Shown: positions 13,725 to 24,059 of the stretch, piece by piece
Layout: each line of letters begins with the position of its first letter
Position numbering within the stretch: position 1 is the first letter of the stretch
Source: Zoroaster sp. YZ-2022
Taxonomy: Eukaryota; Echinodermata; Asteroidea; Forcipulatida; Zoroasteridae
Length of the DNA stretch: 64,000 nt
Assembly: GCA_029582265.1 (NCBI GenBank)
Contig: CM055816.1
Coordinates: 23,895,825-23,959,824 of the forward strand
Direction of reading: 5' to 3'
Program-made: the position numbers and the translations under genes
Notes under the pieces: model-generated
What the model was told of the DNA's origin: nothing
What the model saw: the letters and a program-made list of their open reading frames with translations, nothing else
Database searches by the model: none

Positions 13725-13975
13725 AAAATGGGTAGCGAGCCTGGGGCTCCCTTTTTGGTCTAGAGGACTGAGTCCCTGAACCTCCTGTGGGTAGCAGGCC
13801 TGGGTCACCCCTTTGGGTCTAGAGGACTGAGTCCCCTGAACCTTTCCCGTGGTAGCAGGCCTGGGTCACCCTTTGGTCCAGGAGGACAAAGCCCCTGAAC
13901 CTCCTGTGGGTAAGTAGTCTGGGTCTCCTTTGGTCTAGAGGACTGAGCTTCCCTGAACCTCCTGGGGATGTTTAA
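13725..13975. repeat. VNTR of ~60 bp, four units
   Basis: Four units start near 13,729, 13,788, 13,848 and 13,907. They share GCAGGCCTGGGTC, a form of GTCTAGAGGACTGAGTC, and CCTGAACCTCCTG. They differ mainly by one-base changes in homopolymers. No gene was seen in it. Confidence 0.8.
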
Positions 13976-14189
13976 TTTTGGAGGATTTACAGACTCTCCC
14001 AACATCCCCACAAACAAGAAACTAGAGGTTTTGGACACACAGGCTACTTTATGCTCTTGTTAGCAACTTTCAAGAACGTTTTGAGGCAAAGAGAGATTTG
14101 TAAAAAATCCTGAAATCAGGAAAAATCCCAGACCCGAGGGTATAGGTGGACAGGAAGTTTACCACTTGTACTTGATGACAGCAGTGCTG

Positions 14190-14655
14190 CCTGGGAGGGG
14201 TGCAGGACTGGGTGGTGATGGGGGTAGGGACTGGGTGGTGAGGCAGGACTGGGCGGTGATGGGGTGCAGGATCTGGGCGGTGATAAGGCAGGACTGGGTG
14301 GTGATGGGGGTGCAGGATCAAGTGGTGAAGGGGTGGGGGCTGGGCGGTGATGGGGTGCAGGACTGGGCGGTGATGGGGCAGGGCTAAGGGTGATGGGGTG
14401 TAGGTCAAGTGGTGATGGGGCAGGGCTCAAGGTGATGGGGGAGGGGTGCACAAGGTGATGGGTGAAAACGGGCGGGGGTGATGGGGCAGGACTGGGTGGC
14501 ATGGGTTGCAGGACTGGGTGGTGATGGGGGCAGGACTGGGTGCAGGGATGGGGGGTAGGACTGGGTGGTGATGGGTGCAGGACTGGGTGGTGATGGGTGC
14601 TGGACTGGGTGGCAGATGGGGGGGTAGACTGGGTGGTGATGGGGTGCAGGACTTA
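14190..14655. repeat. VNTR of ~20-30 bp directly abutting a TOM70-like exon
   Basis: Irregular repeats of GGTGATGGGGTGCAGGACTGGGT fill about 465 bp. On the minus strand the array starts exactly where the TOM70-like reading frame at 14,650-14,740 stops making sense, so the array appears to have replaced or interrupted the downstream part of that exon. Pro/His/Ser-rich open frames on the minus strand are by-products of the repeat. Confidence 0.8.
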
Positions 14656-14740
14656 GTGTCTATCTGCAATGCTTTCTTGATCATCCCTTATTGCTCCATC
14701 AGCATCTTTCTTCCCAAACCAGATGAAGAAATAATAACAG
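14650..14740 (-). pseudogene. TOMM70: TOM70-like exon fragment (C-terminal TPR region)
   Basis: Read on the minus strand, with two one-base homopolymer discrepancies, this codes for a segment containing KDADGAI and [11 protein letters not shown]. It corresponds to the TPR helix after the YVH(K/R)G motif in the mitochondrial import receptor TOM70 (animal sequences have W-K-(Q/K)-D-x-D-x-G, then ISKAIEID). TOM70 sits on the outer mitochondrial membrane and receives chaperone-bound precursor proteins. The fragment follows the 15,306-15,402 exon in the expected gene order. It runs into the VNTR at about 14,650, and I found no remainder of the gene below it. Extra G residues in two GGG runs break the frame, which fits sequencing error. 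Confidence 0.5.
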
Positions 14741-15305
14741 GATGTAAATGTCAGTTAGGAATATTGACTGATATGATTATAACCAATGACAGCTTCTAAT
14801 GACAGTTTTACTTCAAAACCATTTTATGGTTCAATTATTTATTTATTTATTTATTGATAAGTGTATTTTAATAACTTTTTGTAAACATTATTTTAAAGAC
14901 ATTTTACACAAAGTTTTTCTGGGGAAGCAGAGTAGACACAATCTAAATCGTTCCCTTCTATCACTTTATTCAGTTTCCAATAAAGTACCGGACTGTCTCA
15001 GGGAAGCCTTTTTTCCTCAAAATCATTATAATACTCTACTGACTGAGTGACAGAGACAAAATATTTTATCAGACTAACGCCAGTCATCCTGATAATCAAA
15101 TTTCCTTACTAATACAAAAAAATCTAAATAAATTGAATGTAAAATTGTTTTGTAAAAATGTGAAAGACATGTGGAATCATTTTTTGATTTGATTTGGTTT
15201 GATTTATTTACTTATTTATTTTTTTTGGGGGGAGTGGGTTTACCTTGGGTATAAAGTAAATGAAAATAAATGAAAATAAAATATAAATAAATAAAAGTCA
15301 CTTAC

Positions 15306-15402
15306 CCTCGATGTACATAAGACAGGCTGTTATCTGTCTAGCAATATGGCTTTCTGGAAAATGCTCATCTGCAATGGAGAATTGTCCTCGATCACTCTGA
15401 GC
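15306..15402 (-). CDS. TOMM70: TOM70-like exon (TPR segment), with frame errors
   Basis: The exon is bounded by an acceptor (TTTATCCAG, 15,403-15,411) and a donor (GTAAGTGAC below 15,306). It begins AQSDRGQFSIADE, matching the A-x-(S/T)-D-x-x-Q-F-x-x-A-D-E stretch of TOM70. After a one-base discrepancy it continues FQKAI, and after another it ends DNSLSYVHRG, matching TOM70's D-N-x-x-x-Y-V-H-(K/R)-G. Both discrepancies lie in T or C runs, so residual base-calling error is a likely cause. The preceding exon (17,323-17,519) ends ALYAQ, the residues that come before this segment in TOM70. The assignment rests on remembered motifs rather than an alignment. Confidence 0.6.
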
Positions 15403-15780
15403 CTGGATAAAACACAACAATGAGGGCAGTATTTGTGAATTCTATTTGACATAAAATGAGGTCCAAAAATACGACTAAAAAGACTCGTTATTCAATTACA
15501 TATTGCAGGACCCAAGTTCATTATGATGTAATCTTCAAAGGCAGTACCCTTTTGGTCCTGACTACTATTATTAATATAAAACAACAACATAGTTTGAAAG
15601 GCACCAGTCTATTTTGATAGCTTTCCCAATGTGCATTCCCTATTGACCCGTGTAGCAAAACCAAGATGGCTGGGTTCTGTAAAAAAGTGGACTTATTGAA
15701 ATCATTTCCACCGCGGCAGCTCTCCCCCGACAGATACCCCTGACCTCCCATTACCCTTACTCCCTCTTCCCTTGACTAGT
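15403..15780. other. Intron sequence between TOM70-like exons
   Basis: No second gene, repeat array or RNA was recognised. Minus-strand transcription of the TOM70-like gene would make this intronic. Confidence 0.4.
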
Positions 15781-17322
15781 TATCTGCAACCCTTTACTTT
15801 CTTCAATCTACCCTCCAACCCGACCACATCATCAATGCCCAATCCATACGCCTGGGCCAGGCCAAAGAGTTTGACGCACAAAAAAACGTCTTGGTGATAT
15901 TTTAAACTATTTTCCTTAAGGATTCTAAGGTACCCCTATCTCTTTCTCCCAACCCCATCAATTGAAAACCACCCTTCAAACAACCCTCATATTCCCCCGT
16001 TTACCTGGGCATACAGTGCAAAGGCTCTCAGCACACAGAAAGTACCCATTCCCTCTCACAAAACCCCTCTCCTTTCCACCAAACCCCTCCTTCCCCCATA
16101 GTTCCCCGTCCTTACCGGGGCATACAGATAAGCTGGGTGACATTGATTTGGGTTTTCATCCAAGATATATCGTCAAATATATATCATGATTTTTTGGGTA
16201 GTATCGATTTTTTTTTTGTTTCATTCAAAGGGCTGACAATGGCTGGTGGTATGCGTATCCCCCTGTCATGATAATAAGGTTACAATAAATCGCCAGTGCT
16301 TAGCTGAGGAACACACAACTGCAAACCCTATCTGCTCGAGCACTATGGACATTGGGGAAAATTCATGACTTGACTCACAATCGCAATTTTATTTTTTAAT
16401 CATGACATATTTTTAATCTCAATTTTTTTCATCACGATTTGCCAATATCTTGATAACTTGAAAGTTCACGATATCGTAATCAAAAAAAAGGTGTGTTGTA
16501 TCAAGCTATGTACAACATCATGTTATATCGCCCAAGACAGAGCAGAGGCCTCAGCACATGTAGGACACTTGGTACCCATTCCTCCCCACCACCCCCTCCC
16601 ACCTTACCCTGTCTCCCTCACTTACCTGGGCATAGAGTGTAATGGCCCCAGCACATGTAGGAAACCTTTTTGGTGCTGTTTCAAACTGTTTCTCTAGGAT
16701 TCCAAAGGTACCCATTCCTCCCTCACCACCCCCTCCCCACCCTACCCCCATAGTCCCTACTTACCTGGGCATAGAGGTGCAACGGCCTCAGTAATATTAT
16801 AGGAAACCCTTGGTGCTGTTTCAAACTGTTCTCTAGGGACTCCAAGGCACCCATTCCTCTCCCAACCACCCCTCCCACTCCTACTTCCCCCATAGTCCCT
16901 ACATACCTGGGCATAGAGTGCAATGGCCTCAGCACATGTAGGAAACTTCTTGGTGCTATTTCAAACTGTTCTCTAGGACTCCAATGTACCCATTCCTCTC
17001 CCAACCACCCCTCCCACCCTACCCCCATAGTCCCTACTACCTCCTGACATACAGTGCAGCGGCCTCAGCACATGTAGGAAACTTCTTGGTGCTGTTTCAA
17101 ACTGGTTCTCTAGGATTCCAAGGCACCCATTCCACTCCCAACCAATTCCCCTCCCACCCCACCCCATATAGTCCCTACTTACCTGGGCATACAGTGCAAA
17201 GGCCTCAGCATTACGGTAGGAAACTTCTTGGTGCAGTTGCTCAAACTGTTCTCTAGGATTCCACAGTACCCATTCCTCTCCCAACCACCCCTCCCACCCT
17301 ACCCCCATAGCTCCTTACTTAC
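15780..17322 (-). repeat. ~140 bp VNTR made of a TOM70 exon end plus splice donor
   Basis: At least six clear units (donor positions near 16,620, 16,760, 16,901, 17,037, 17,177 and 17,316) and two or three decayed ones (near 15,850, 16,000 and 16,110) repeat at 134-143 bp. Each minus-strand unit holds the last ~60 nt of the 17,323-17,519 exon, usually the splice donor CAGGTAAGTAGG, and ~75 bp of G/T-rich intron. The coded tail reads FPTCAEAIALYAQ in one frame, but an upstream one-base difference puts a TGA in frame in most units. The copies therefore look like pseudo-exons. Two units (near 16,787 and 17,208) have altered bases at the CACATG position. Possible acceptors (TCCTAG before AGAACAG) exist, but I doubt they are used. 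Confidence 0.7.
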
Positions 17323-17519
17323 CTGGGCATAGAGTGCAAAGGCCTCAGCACATGTAGGAAAACTTCTTTGGTGCTATCTTCAAGCTGTTGCACGTTGCTG
17401 TTGTAGCTGCACAGACTCTGATGGACTAGTGCCAGTCTATATTTAGCATAGCTATATACCGAGCATGTGCCACAGGCAAAGTCACTCTTGAAGTTTGTTA
17501 CACTTCTCAAAGTCCAGAG
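17323..17519 (-). CDS. TOMM70: TOM70-like exon, cut at its 5' side by an LTR retrotransposon
   Basis: The minus-strand frame contains LDFEK, YAKYRLALVHQSLC, VQQLEDSTK and, after two homopolymer discrepancies (AAA and TTTT runs), FPTCAEAFALYAQ. A consensus donor GTAAGTAAG follows. KKFP-x-CAE-x-(Y/F)-ALYAQ is a recognisable signature of the C-terminal TPR half of animal TOM70. The exon is parent to the ~140 bp repeat downstream. Its upstream end coincides exactly with the edge of the Ty3/gypsy element at 17,520, and the rest of the exon is not found on the other side of that element. Confidence 0.6.
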
Positions 17520-17723
17520 TGTTGTGTCTTCCACTTTTAGCTAACACAAACAAATAACTTTAACTAGGACAAATCATTGGAGTCCTCAAATTTAATGTCG
17601 CACTCTTCACGTTGACTCGATCTAACCAACTTAACATGGCGGCGCCTCATGCACACTTGACCTTTGACATACATGTACTTGCAGTAACTCAGACTGGCTA
17701 CAAGTCGCCTGTAAACACTAACA
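17520..17723 (-). repeat. 3' LTR of the Ty3/gypsy element
   Basis: This 204 bp repeat matches 22,083-22,274 almost base for base (shared blocks: CTTCCACTTTTAGCTAACAC, GGACAAATCATTGGAGTCC, GGCTACAAGTCG). On the minus strand it begins TGTTAGTG and follows a polypurine tract directly. The few differences between the LTRs, several in homopolymers, suggest a fairly recent insertion despite the broken coding region. Confidence 0.9.
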
Positions 17724-17741
17724 TCCCTCCTTTTTTATAGA
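17724..17741 (-). promoter_or_regulatory. Polypurine tract (plus-strand primer site)
   Basis: Minus-strand AAAAAAGGAGGGA lies immediately upstream of the 3' LTR, the position and composition expected for the primer of second-strand synthesis in LTR retrotransposons. Confidence 0.8.
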
Positions 17742-18216
17742 TAAGATGCCAACTACTGGTCAGATCAATGGGAAAACACTGAATGTGGTGCATGGATGAT
17801 AGGCCAAAAATATCTTTAACATATCTCAACTTTTTTTTAACTTGAATAAACAAAGAATCATGCTTTAAAACGCTTTTAACAGAGTTTAACTTCTGTCCAG
17901 TTCATATTCAGTTTAGAACATAGTCTTTGTAACCTTCGGGTGCATGCCGCACTGTCTCTTGGGTCTAGCACCGTGTGGGGAAGATTGCTCCAGTTCTGAC
18001 TAATGGGGTCGTGACTGGATTAGCAACAGCCAAACTCTGGAGTTGGGGAAACTGTAAGTTTGGTCTGGGGCACGTACTGCTGTCATCCGCTTTGGGTGAT
18101 GGAATGACAGGGGATCGGACGGTGGCATGCCTGCGTCACCTCGCGCGTTTTGGCAACAAATTTCCGCACGTGACTTGTGTTTCGCGAATACCTGAGCGCC
18201 TTTCGGAGATACCCAA

Positions 18217-21128
18217 CTACGACACTGTTGCCAGTTTACTCACAATTGTGAACGGTTCCAGGGTTGAAGGGTAGAAAACTTGTTTGTTTTCTCTTGCCCT
18301 CACAAGGACTTGATCGCCGACCTGCACTTCCGAGTACTTAGCGTTCCGACGAGCGTCTGCATACAGCTTGGCTTTTTCCTTTGCACTCTGCATCGCGGTC
18401 ACGAATTTCCAGGTCTGGAGCGATTATCAAGCACGGAACAGTGGTGATTGGTTTTCCTCGCATTTTCAGATTGAACAACAACTCGGCAGGCGTTTTCCTT
18501 GTGGCCAACGGGGTGCTCCAGTGGCGCGATATTTCGGCGTGACGTATTTGCGTAGTTCCTTTCGCCAGTTTTGTGACCTTTCAGCCTGTGCGATACGGAT
18601 TCGTTTGAAGATTGAGTCATTTATGGCGTTCCCAACTTCGCCGTTTGCTTGAGCCCACTTAGCCGTTACTTTCATTACGGTCTCATCCTGTTCTCCTCAC
18701 AGAAATCACGAAACTCCTGAGAACGGAACTGGGGACCATTGTCGGATTTTGTAGTGTCACCGGAAGTCCATGACGGCAGCTGAATATTTCCTCGCAAAGG
18801 GAGTCAGCTATGACTTTTATCTCTGCGGTGAGTGGAGCTCAGTATCTGATATTCGTAATATTTCGGCTGTAGTAATCGATAACTACCAGAACGGAATGTC
18901 CCTGACGGAAATGGTCCGAAGTAAATCATTGGTTGCTAAGTCCTGCCAAGGACCGTCGGGGAAGCGATCGTTGGTCTCAAGCGGTTCAGGGGTCAGGTCG
19001 TGCTACGATTTGACATCCATGGCAACTTTGATTTTGCAGAATTTTCTCTGCAGCCTTTTCCATTGCTGCTGGCCACCATACCTTGGTACGAAGGTTTTGT
19101 TTAGATTCCCACAACACCCAGGTGACCCCTCGTGCGCGAGAGCTAATGCTTGTTGCCTTAGTTTCCTTGGTAGAACGATGCGCGTCCGCGTAGGATTAGT
19201 TGATCCCAATGGCACACAATTCTCCTGCGATTGGCGCGGCGTATGCCTGCAGTTTTCAAACTTTCCAGTGCGAAGTGCATCTCTTACAACTGCGAAGCTC
19301 TTCATCCTCCGCGGACGCGATTTCGACTTGTTTCAGTAGTCAAAGCACATGGCGTGGCAGACACGGCGATAAAGCGAACATACCCGTCTGCGCCGTGATT
19401 ATGCTTGAATTCACCTTGCCTTGTGAAAGCCGAGACAAAGCGTCAGCGATGTTTTCGCGTCCTGGGATGTACACAACTCTGTAATCGTACGGCTGTAAGC
19501 GTAATACCCAACGCCTCGATTCGCGCACAAGGTTTGGACCGGGGTTTATATATCGCCTCTAATGGCTTGTGATCAGTCAGTAGCTCAAAACTGCGACCAT
19601 AGATGAATGCGTGAAATCTTTCACAAGCCCAGACGAGTGATAGGGCTTCCTTCTCTGTCTGCGAATATCTCCTCTCGCAATCTGTCAGGCTGCGACTGGC
19701 ATAACATACTGGAACCAAACCGTTGCGTTGTTCCTGGACCAGTACGGCACCAGCCCTACTGGACTCGCGTCAGCTATCACCTTTGTTAGTGCATTCTTGT
19801 CGTAGTACGCTAGCGTAGTCGCGTTCGCGAGGCTCTCCTTTAGCGTGTTGAAGGCTGTTCGCTGGTGAGGCCCAAATTTAAACGGAACGCCCTTCCTGGT
19901 TAGTTTACAGTGGATCCGGACACTGTAGCGAAGTTGGGTATGAATCTGCTACTAAATCCAACTAGGCCAAAAGCTTCGAATCTCTGAGACGCTTTCCGGT
20001 TCTCGAAATTCTGCCAGCTTTTACGCGTTCTTGTGTAGGTCCAATGCCCTTCTCGGATAGTAAGATTTCCATGAATATCAACCGACACATGTTGAACAGG
20101 CATTTATCTGGGTTCAAGGTGAGGCCTAACTCCTGCAATCTGCAGCACAGCGAACACTCTGTTATCGTGTGTCTCCTTGTCAGGGGCGTGAACGATGATG
20201 TCATCTGAGATGTTTTCCACACCTTCGAGTCCCGCTAGTGCCTTTTGCGATCATATACTGGTACTGCTCGCTCGCGGAACTAACTCCAAAGAGTAGTCGT
20301 TTATACTGATATAGACCACAGTGTGTAACAAGGTTGTGATCCTCGCGATTCCATATCAAGCTCCAGCTGGTGGTAGCCCCATTTGAGGTCGAGTTTGCTG
20401 AAGAACTTTGAGCCATTCATTGTCTGCAATAGCTCATCGACTGTGGGTATTGGATGACGACCACGTATTATCGCTTCATTAGCGTCTCATATCGAGGCAG
20501 AGTCGTATGTCACCATTCGTTTTGGCACCGTGACTACTGGATTGACCCAAGGGGTTGGACCGTTGACATGCTCAATGATGTCCAGTTATTCCAACTCGCG
20601 AATCTTTTCTCCACCCTACTGCGTAAATTGAATGGAGTGCGTCTAAGTGGTTGTGCTACTGGCTTGACCGAGGGGTCAATGTGAAGCTTCACTTGTTCAG
20701 TCGTAAGTTTACCTACGCCTTTGAAACACATCCGAAATTGTTTGTGGAACTGTTTTATGTTATCTGTACTCGCGATCGAGCTACTCTTTGTGCACATCAA
20801 TACTGGCTACTGCATCAACACCAATTTTGAGCACACCAGTTTCATTGCAGTATCTCTTGCCAAGTAAGGTAACACCTTTGCCCTTGATGACAATGAATTC
20901 AGCTGGTACAGATTTTTCTGCGATACGCGCTTCACAGCTGAAGAGACCTTTCAAAGATAGAGCTTGGTCAGCACCATATGCCCACAATTTTCTGTCTGGT
21001 GGAGCTACACGTGATTCACACTTAACTTTGTCACGCTTCAGCGATTCCCTACGTACATTCATCTATCACATTGCTAGTGGCCCCGGAATCGATCAACATG
21101 TCAAGGTCAACCCCACCAACATTTACTT
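18217..21128 (-). pseudogene. Ty3/gypsy pol: protease, RT, RNase H, integrase (frameshifted)
   Basis: Going down the minus strand: aspartic protease motif DMLIDSGATSN near 21,090; the RT region from about 20,750, with RGRHPIPTVDELL and KLDLKWGYHQL near 20,400 and a D-D-I-(I/V)-V-H form of the catalytic site near 20,190; RNase H with VCYASRSLTDCERRYSQTEK (about 19,700) and TDHKPLEAIY; the linker GRENIADALSRL (about 19,450); the integrase zinc-binding region around 19,250-19,050 (LALAHEGSPG); the integrase core near 18,740-18,500 (KVTAKWAQANGEV); and a C-terminal VGDQVLVR-containing end near 18,300. The frame is broken repeatedly, so no full polyprotein is coded. Plus-strand open frames here are antisense by-products. 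Confidence 0.8.
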
Positions 21129-22060
21129 TCATCTTATTTGAATAAGTACCCTCACGAATGAGAAATGCGTAGTCATGCAATGGTTCTGAATCAAAATGCT
21201 CCTCACCGACTTGGTTGACTCTTGGTTTGGACTTTGTCTTGCAGACTTTGGCAAAATGATCTCTTCCAGAACATTTGTTGCATGTCTGGCCTCTTGCAGG
21301 GCACTTGGGTCACAAATGCCCAGTTTACCACATCTGTAAGCAAGCGCCTTTAGAAGTAGTAGCGGATTTCCTGATTGGTTTTCCTGCCTCGGAGCTTTGG
21401 ATTGTTGGGTCTCCTTTTTAGGCTTGTTTGGCTTGTCATTGAGATCTTGGTTTCCTGGCAACCACCGATTGAGCATTGTCAGACTGAGGATTTTTGCTTT
21501 GACAGACAATGCAGCCATTTGCACTTCTATCTTTTCACATTTATCAGCCACCTTCAATGTCTTTTCAAGAGTTAGTTCATCCCCTGTTTCCAATAGCTTG
21601 CGTCTAACATAATCGGATTTGCACTTACTCAATACAGCATCTCTCTTATCTGGTTGTCTTTTTCCTCCAAAATCACAATCTCTAGCCGCCCTGCGAAGTC
21701 TGGTTACAAATTGCATTACCGTTTCTCCTTCCTTTTGGACGAGCTGGTGGAATGTCTGCCGTGCGAATGCTGCATTTTCTTGGGCACGAAGTATTTGTTG
21801 GTGCTTTTTGGTACCATCATAATCCGTAGCATCGCCCGCGTGTCCGGTAGAGTGAGAAAATTTCCTGGACGTCTGGTCCGGCAAGATGGAGCAATAGCGC
21901 ACGTCGTCTTAACCTCCGGTGCCGTGGTAGGCCCGACGATATGGCCTTTGCCATCCACCTGCAACTCGAACGATGTGAGCCACCTTCCATCGTGGTCCAA
22001 GAGTCGCCGGCTCCAGGAATAACGCAGTCAAAAACGGGGATTACTGTTTTTCCATTACTA
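21129..22060 (-). pseudogene. Ty3/gypsy gag with CCHC zinc knuckle (frameshifted)
   Basis: The minus-strand frame contains the Mag-type capsid words FARQTFHQLVQKEGETVMQF and VTRLRRAARDCDFG, followed by KCKSDYVRRKLLE and a Lys/Gln-rich linker. A cysteine cluster beginning YRCGKLG (about 21,330) resembles a retroviral-type zinc knuckle but slips frame within it. Upstream, 21,716-22,060 continues the N-terminal part in other frames. Gag packages the element RNA. Confidence 0.75.
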
Positions 22061-22061
22061 T

Positions 22062-22274
22062 TAGAGTTTTCCTCGTCGCCAATGTTGCGTCTTCCACTTT
22101 TAGCTAACACAAACAAATAACTTTAACTAGGACAAATCATTGGAGTCCTCAAATTTAATGTCGCACTTTCACGTTGACTCGATCTAACCAACTTAACATG
22201 GCGGCGGCCTTCATGCACATGACCTTTGACATACTTGCAACTAGACTGGCTACAAGTCGTTTGTAAACACAACA
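22062..22274 (-). repeat. 5' LTR and adjoining primer-binding leader
   Basis: The LTR occupies 22,083-22,274 (192 bp). On the minus strand it is followed at once by TTGGCGACGAGGAAAACTC (22,064-22,082), a leader form common to Mag/SURL-like elements, where the minus-strand primer binds. The tRNA species was not assigned. Confidence 0.8.
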
Positions 22275-22284
22275 CTATACATGC

Positions 22285-22720
22285 AACAAAAATCCCACGT
22301 CAGAAAAGTGTTAAGCCTGCTGCTGCTGGTCGCAACTAAATCTATCAGCTAGAACAATTATGTTTCTTTTGTTTACTACTGTGGGCAATATGATCCATTA
22401 TAATGTTAAAGTTTTTGTTGAATTTAAGCATGGTAAGGGATAAGCCCCATCTTATCAGTCATTCTGACATCTAGTCCTTAAAACTGCATGAAAATATTAC
22501 AGCTCAACAACTTTGGCTTTAACTTATGATCATGCGTCTGCTGACAGTTGTATGGAGAAAGTTTGATCATATTATACACTAATAATCATATCAAGTCCAG
22601 TTAAACTTACACTGCACTAATGCAACTAGAGGTATTGAGTTTGTTAACAACAAACTCGGGGTGTTCGAGTGTGCATCATATGTACGTGATGACGTCATCA
22701 CCTAAATTTGTTAAAAGACA
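22285..22720 (+). repeat. Dispersed repeat, ~95% like 26,446-26,720
   Basis: The stretch TGCTGCTGGTCGCAACTAAA through CTGACATCTAGTCCTTAAA is repeated at 26,466-26,630 and, smeared, at 8,757-8,930. In the other copies the upstream flank is ATAGATGCAATAAAAATCCCAC. Here that flank is cut by the LTR element. No coding content was recognised. Confidence 0.8.
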
Positions 22721-24050
22721 AGAGTTACTTCAGGAGATATGAGTTTTCATAATATATAATTAAAATACCACATATTGTGTTATACTGAATACATTAACTT
22801 CCTGTTCAGTCATCCCATATAATTTTAAATTATTTTAACCGTAAGTTCTGGTTCAATCATGTGACGTCATTCATACTTCAGAAAATGTTTCCTCATAATA
22901 TGGGTGTCAATTGTGCCAAATTTGGTAAAATTATGTCTAATGTTTTCTCAAGACAGCAAAAGGTGACTTTTTTAAACCTGCCACTTTTTTTAAACTTGAA
23001 CTTCCAGTTTGGACCGGAAATAAGAGTCAATAAGGTCATGTCTTTGTATCAAATGTCGAGTTCTCCATGTTCTGTATGATTATGAATGAATCAAGAAATT
23101 ATCTATTGTGATTCACAAGATATAAAATATATTGTTTTATTATAATTAATTACGTAATAATTCATTAGATGACCTCACCATGACGTCACAACGTTACCTG
23201 GAACTATATGTTAAGATCTAACGATTTGTTAAGCTTTAAGGTTCTTTGAACTCCGCAACTATGTTTTGACTGTACAAATACATTTACAGATTAACAGTCC
23301 ATTTTCGTAGTTTACAGAGAGCCTACGTTCGTACAGACAAGGTATAACAATGAAATGTAACATGGTGAACATATATTCATGAGCAATCGAATAGCCAATA
23401 AGAACAATATAAATTTGTTATGATGCAAATATATCCAATCACGATGCGCAGAAAGAGACACGTGATCCTCAAACACAGCCATCATCAGCACCACTCAGTC
23501 TCACAGCTGTGAATATAAAGTCTAAAAGTATAACAATAATACACTTTGACAGGTGTAAAAATAAGTCAAGAAGGATTGTACACTATGAGCTAGCATTAAG
23601 TATCTGGAAACATCAACACTAAACTATCGATTACTGTCCATACTGACACAATTATTCTTCTTCATGATCATGACAAAATAACATTAATAGTTTGGTTCAA
23701 TTTCTGAGGTGGGGGCGTTGTGATCTGTGATGATGTGATGAAACATTTTGGAAAAGTCACTAGTGACTTTATGAATGAAGAAGAAACTTACTTTTACAAA
23801 CACCACAATAATACTTAAATGTTTAGGCCTTAATCTTTTATTTATTTATTTGTTTTGCTGTTTTTAGATTTCTATCAAAGACAAACAATATAATGAAACA
23901 TATCATTTGGTTTTTGCATAAATTAAAATGAAAAAAAACCTGCACTAACCATTTAGAAATTTGCTAACCGGCTAACCAAAACCAATATCTAAAAATAAAC
24001 ACCCAACAATTTTGGAAAACGTTACTAACCATTTTGTTGTTCTAGACGCT
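22720..24050. other. Non-coding stretch with three CRE-like palindromes
   Basis: No gene recognised. TGACGTCA, the consensus cyclic-AMP response element, occurs near 22,690, 22,862 and 23,181. The stretch is AT-rich and may be old repeat DNA. Confidence 0.4.
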
Positions 24051-24059
24051 TTTTCTGCC

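Larger units (their letters stand above)
17520..22274 (-). mobile_element. Ty3/gypsy LTR retrotransposon (Mag/SURL-like), decayed
   Basis: Two near-identical ~200 bp LTRs (TGTT...AACA) bracket a minus-strand gag-pol. Order on the minus strand is 5' LTR (22,083-22,274), leader TTGGCGACGAGG, gag with zinc knuckle, protease (DSGATSN), reverse transcriptase, RNase H, integrase, polypurine tract (17,724-17,736) and 3' LTR (17,520-17,723). Protease-RT-RNase H-integrase order defines Ty3/gypsy. No envelope gene was seen. Many frame breaks make it non-autonomous as written. The 5 bp flanks differ (CAGAG left, CTATA right), so there is no target duplication, and the two flanks belong to unrelated sequence contexts. 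Confidence 0.85.

Noticed and set aside
13273..13808. Pro-rich and Gly-rich proteins on both strands
   Set aside because: By-products of a G-rich simple repeat; similar frames are open on both strands.
18368..22022. Plus-strand genes of 90-190 codons
   Set aside because: They are antisense to a recognisable minus-strand gag-pol and have no domain of their own.
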